Shown: piece by piece, positions 5,414-7,889 of the stretch
How the letters are laid out: each line of letters starts with the position of its first letter
Position numbering within the stretch: the stretch's first letter is position 1
Assembly: GCA_019113455.1 (NCBI GenBank)
Contig: DXHG01000108.1
Coordinates: forward strand, 1 to 7,889
DNA length: 7,889 nt
Reading direction: 5' to 3'
DNA from: Candidatus Treponema faecavium
GTDB lineage: Bacteria; Spirochaetota; Spirochaetia; Treponematales; Treponemataceae
Translations under genes and position numbers: made by a program
Notes under the pieces: model-generated
What the model saw: only the letters and a program-made list of their open reading frames with translations
The model's database searches: none
What the model was told of the DNA's origin: nothing

Positions 5414-5475
5414 AGAAAAGAAGCGTTGCTTTACTCGCTATTCCGTTCGGAATTGACATACGAAAAGAGGATCTA

Positions 5476-7566
5476 ATGGAATTGGAAACAAAAAAGATCA
5501 GGAATATTGCCATTGCGGGGCATGGGCAGACCGGCAAGACGACGCTGCTTGAGCAGATGCTGTATGCCGCAAGTGTTATTCAAAAGCCTGAAACGGTGGA
5601 ATCAGGCAAAACAGTCAGCGACAATTCGCCTGAAGAAATTCAGCGTAAAATATCGGTGTACGCAAGTCTCGCGCATCTTGCATGGAACGACCGGCTGGTT
5701 AATATCTGGGATACTCCCGGTTCTTCTGATTTTATCGGAGAGGTTATTTCTGCGTTCCGTTCCTGCGACACTGCGCTGCTTACGGTTGACGCGCGCGTCG
5801 GAGCGCAGATAGAAACGATAAAGCTCTGGCGTGATCTTGACCGGCGCAACAAGGCGCGCATGGTGTTTATCAACCGCTGCGATGATCCCCGCGCCAATTT
5901 TACTTCTGCAAATAAGGATATTCATGAAAAGTTTTCGGCTGAGGTATGTCCGGTAACGATTCCGATGATATCGAACAATAAGTTTACAGGCGTTATTGAC
6001 GTGCTGCATAACAAAGCCTATCCGCTGCCCGAGGCGGGAAAAAAGGAAACAGCGCAGCCGGTACCGGAAGGATACGAAGAAGCGCGCGCCGAGGCGCTCG
6101 GCGTGCTTGCCGGTTCAGCCGCCGAAGGCGACGACGATTTGCTGGTCAAGTTTATCGATGAGGGAGAGCTTACCACGGAAGAAATCATTTACGGGCTTAA
6201 GATTGCGCTTGCGAATAACCGCATCGTGCCGTCGTTTGCCGGAAGCGCCGCGCTTGGTTCAGGCATTGCGCCGCTGCTTGATTTTATTGCAGAGATTGCT
6301 CCCGCGCCTGACGATGACTTTGAAACGGCGCTTGTACCTGAAGGCGAAACGACGACGATACGCATTTCTTCGGATGCAAAGCTTTCCGCGCTGTGTGTAA
6401 AGACGGCAAGCGATCAGTTCTCAGGCCGCCTGTCGTATCTTAAAGTGATTACCGGCACGCTGAAAGCTGACAGCGAGTATACGAATATCAGCGAAGGCCG
6501 CAAGGAAAAGGTCGGCAAACTTTACCGCTGTACCGGCAAGAAACTTGAAGAAATAAAAGAGGCGTGCGCGGGCGACATCTGTATCGCGGCCAAGCTCGCC
6601 GCAGCAAAAACGAGCGACACTATTGCGGAAGACCCGCAGACGCTACCGTTTGTAAAGCTGCATCATCCCGAGCCGATTTATTCGATGGCAGTGAGCGCCG
6701 CAGAAAAGAAAGACGAAGACAAGATGAGCGAGCTGCTCGCCAAAGCCGCCGAAGAAGACCGCACGCTTTCGTACCGGTTTGACGCGGAGACAAAGCAGAA
6801 CGTGTTCTCCGGCATGGGCGAGCTGCACATCGGCATTATCCTTGAGCGCGTGCAGGCGCAGGCAAAAATACAGATACAGACATCGCTGCCGCGCGTTGCC
6901 TACCGCGAAACGGTGCAGCGCAAGGCGCAGGCGGAGTACACGCACAAAAAACAGTCCGGCGGGCATGGCCAGTACGGCCGCGTTGTACTGTCTGTTGAGG
7001 CGCTGCCGCGCGGTGAAGACTACCGCTTTACAAACGCCGTATTCGGCGGTGCTATTTCAAAGAGCTATATTCCCGGCGTTGAAAAAGGCGTTAAAGAAGC
7101 GATGGAGCACGGCGTGCTTGCAGGCTATCCGGTCGTTGACGTTGCCGTAACGGTTCTTGACGGCAAGGAACACCCCGTTGATTCCTCAGAACTTGCGTTT
7201 AAGATTGCCGCGCGCAATGCGTTCAGGGAGGCGATGCGCAGCGCAGGTCCGATACTGCTTGAGCCGGTGATGAATATAACTGTCTGGGTAGAATCAAAGT
7301 ATCTCGGAGACATTATGTCCGACTTGTCAGGCAAGCGCGGCCGCATTCTTGGGCAGAACCCGCTCGGCGGCGGCATCGAAGAGATACGCGCGCAGGCGCC
7401 GCAGGCTGAACTGCTTAAGTACGCGATTGACCTGCGCTCGCTGACAAGCGGCACGGGAAGTTTTGAGACAAGCTTCAGCCACTACGACCCGATTTCAGGC
7501 AAGCTTGCGGATGATGTGATCAAGGCGGCCAGGGCGTTTATGCCGCAGGCCGGTTCGGAAGAATAG
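5476..7566 (+). CDS. EF-G-like translation GTPase (fusA-family paralogue, EF-G2 type)
   Basis: The 696-residue protein has the full EF-G architecture. The GTPase domain with its G' insert spans about 8-275 and domain II about 295-385. Domain III contains HHPEPIYSMAV (396-406) and FSGMGELHIGI (444-454). Domain IV contains KKQSGGHGQYGRV (491-503) and HPVDSSELAFKIAARNAF (566-583). Domain V includes VMNITVWV and MSDLSGKRGRI (614-624). EF-G drives tRNA-mRNA translocation on the ribosome. This looks like the second, EF-G2-type paralogue, with GHGQTGKTT (15-23) as P-loop and RKISV (57-61) where EF-G has RGITI. It also has DTPGS (79-83) where EF-G has DTPGH, and NRCD (133-136) for NKMD. His566 at the domain IV tip is kept. 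The ATG follows GAGG by five bases and the gene has its own promoter. Its role in this organism is unknown; it is less likely to be the main translocase, whose gene often lies among ribosomal protein genes. Confidence 0.93.
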   Translation: MELETKKIRNIAIAGHGQTGKTTLLEQMLYAASVIQKPETVESGKTVSDNSPEEIQRKISVYASLAHLAWNDRLVNIWDTPGSSDFIGEVISAFRSCDTALLTVDARVGAQIETIKLWRDLDRRNKARMVFINRCDDPRANFTSANKDIHEKFSAEVCPVTIPMISNNKFTGVIDVLHNKAYPLPEAGKKETAQPVPEGYEEARAEALGVLAGSAAEGDDDLLVKFIDEGELTTEEIIYGLKIALANNRIVPSFAGSAALGSGIAPLLDFIAEIAPAPDDDFETALVPEGETTTIRISSDAKLSALCVKTASDQFSGRLSYLKVITGTLKADSEYTNISEGRKEKVGKLYRCTGKKLEEIKEACAGDICIAAKLAAAKTSDTIAEDPQTLPFVKLHHPEPIYSMAVSAAEKKDEDKMSELLAKAAEEDRTLSYRFDAETKQNVFSGMGELHIGIILERVQAQAKIQIQTSLPRVAYRETVQRKAQAEYTHKKQSGGHGQYGRVVLSVEALPRGEDYRFTNAVFGGAISKSYIPGVEKGVKEAMEHGVLAGYPVVDVAVTVLDGKEHPVDSSELAFKIAARNAFREAMRSAGPILLEPVMNITVWVESKYLGDIMSDLSGKRGRILGQNPLGGGIEEIRAQAPQAELLKYAIDLRSLTSGTGSFETSFSHYDPISGKLADDVIKAARAFMPQAGSEE

Positions 7567-7575
7567 CGGAATAGC

Positions 7576-7592
7576 GCGCCGGTTTCCGGCGC
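7576..7592. repeat. Short GC-rich hairpin after the EF-G-like gene
   Basis: GCGCCGG (7576-7582) and CCGGCGC (7586-7592) form a seven-bp stem with a TTT loop, nine bases after the stop codon. There is no T-run, so it is probably not a terminator by itself; the terminator lies 30 bases downstream. It may stabilise the mRNA end. Confidence 0.45.
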
Positions 7593-7621
7593 CGCTCTCC
7601 GGCATATAAGAATAGACCTAT

Positions 7622-7663
7622 AGGCACTAAAAAAGGAGCGGAAACGCTCCTTTTTTAGTGCCT
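7622..7663. terminator. Bidirectional intrinsic terminator
   Basis: Perfect 19-bp arms (7622-7640 and 7645-7663) enclose a GAAA loop. The GC-rich core GGAGCG/CGCTCC is flanked by A6 on the left and T6 on the right, so each strand reads as a strong hairpin followed by six Us. It lies between two convergent genes, 55 bases after the EF-G-like stop and 12 bases after the stop of the - strand gene. It should end both transcripts. Confidence 0.92.
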
Positions 7664-7675
7664 GTGTTTTTCGTA

Positions 7676-7889
7676 TCAGAACGTCGATTCAGGCTGACCG
7701 GAAGTGGCAAGCCTGAAACCCAAATAGTTATACGCCTCGTTTGGGTCGTAGGCGTAGCGATCGCCGGCAAAGAGATAGCTCGCGTACGGGCTCCAGCTGC
7801 CGCCGCGGCACACGCGCTCTTCTCCTGTCTCAGGTCCGCCGTAGCGGGGCTCGGCATCAGCCTGATAATCGCCGAACCAGTCCCAGCAG
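7676..7889 (-). CDS. FGE/sulfatase-modifying-factor domain protein, C-terminal fragment
   Basis: Seventy C-terminal codons are visible; the start lies beyond the window's right edge. The sequence WDWFGDYQ, then GEERVCRGGSW, then a stretch ending NYLGFRLA is the standard end of the formylglycine-generating-enzyme (SUMF1/FGE-sulfatase) fold. Members are often extracytoplasmic. True FGE uses two cysteines just after the GGSY/W motif to oxidise a sulfatase Cys to formylglycine. Here the equivalent positions in GGSWSPYASYL are Pro and Leu, so canonical FGE activity is unlikely. The protein may be one of the many non-catalytic or differently acting members of this fold. Substrate and partner cannot be told from the fragment. 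It is convergent with the EF-G-like gene and shares its terminator. Confidence 0.85.
   Translation of the reverse strand, partial: CWDWFGDYQADAEPRYGGPETGEERVCRGGSWSPYASYLFAGDRYAYDPNEAYNYLGFRLATSGQPESTF

Larger units (their letters stand above)
5110..5475. other. Divergent intergenic region between the DUF362 and EF-G-like genes
   Basis: No gene is supported; open frames here have no family character. The region holds the promoter of the EF-G-like gene (5384-5413) and a weak - strand promoter candidate for the DUF362 gene. The latter is TTGACT at 5192-5197 and TACGAT at 5167-5172 with a long 19-base spacer. Short inverted repeats lie at 5160-5174, 5238-5254, 5254-5270, 5291-5302, 5324-5338, 5339-5371 and 5440-5453. 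The first of these (TGTACG-CAT-CGTACA) overlaps the weak - strand -10 box. Confidence 0.65.

Noticed and set aside
5453..5458. Second TTGACA close to the EF-G-like start as a -35 box
   Set aside because: It is only 17 bases before the ATG, so any matching -10 would fall inside the coding sequence; the pair at 5384-5413 fits far better.
4956..5537. 193-codon open frame on the - strand across the divergent region
   Set aside because: It overlaps the promoter region and the start of the EF-G-like gene, is rich in Cys and Arg, and shows no domain.

Overview
The window reads as part of a bacterial chromosome with moderately high GC. It is most likely from a spirochaete of the Treponema type. That assignment is an inference from the protein set: an EF-G paralogue, an exported DUF362 protein, a sulfatase-modifying-factor (FGE-like) domain and a PyrG starting TKYVFITGGVVSSLGKG. 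No marker gene in the window fixes it. No mobile element, CRISPR array, tRNA or rRNA was recognised.

Layout from left to right. Positions 1-241 are a gene-free leader full of short palindromes, ending in a plausible promoter and ribosome binding site. pyrG (CTP synthase, 242-1852) and guaA (GMP synthase, 1849-3711) follow on the + strand as an overlapping two-gene operon. Both are glutamine-dependent amidotransferases at the end of nucleotide synthesis: one makes CTP from UTP, the other GMP from XMP. The operon therefore couples the pyrimidine and purine branches. guaA is the long form, with about 100 extra residues near the C-terminus. After guaA comes a 447-base gene-free stretch (3712-4158) that holds a chain of stem-loops.

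On the - strand, 4159-5109 encodes an exported DUF362 protein with a signal peptide and an altered cysteine motif. It is divergent from the next gene, an EF-G-like translation GTPase at 5476-7566 on the + strand, which has a near-consensus promoter at 5384-5413. A perfect 19-bp stem with T/A tracts on both sides (7622-7663) acts as a shared terminator between that gene and a convergent - strand gene (7676-7889). The latter is cut by the window edge and carries the end of an FGE/sulfatase-modifying-factor domain.

The coding content is mostly ordinary housekeeping, and I see no convincing undescribed multigene system. What deserves a second look is the non-coding DNA, where all the longer gaps carry more inverted repeats than seems ordinary, and sequence departures in four of the five proteins.
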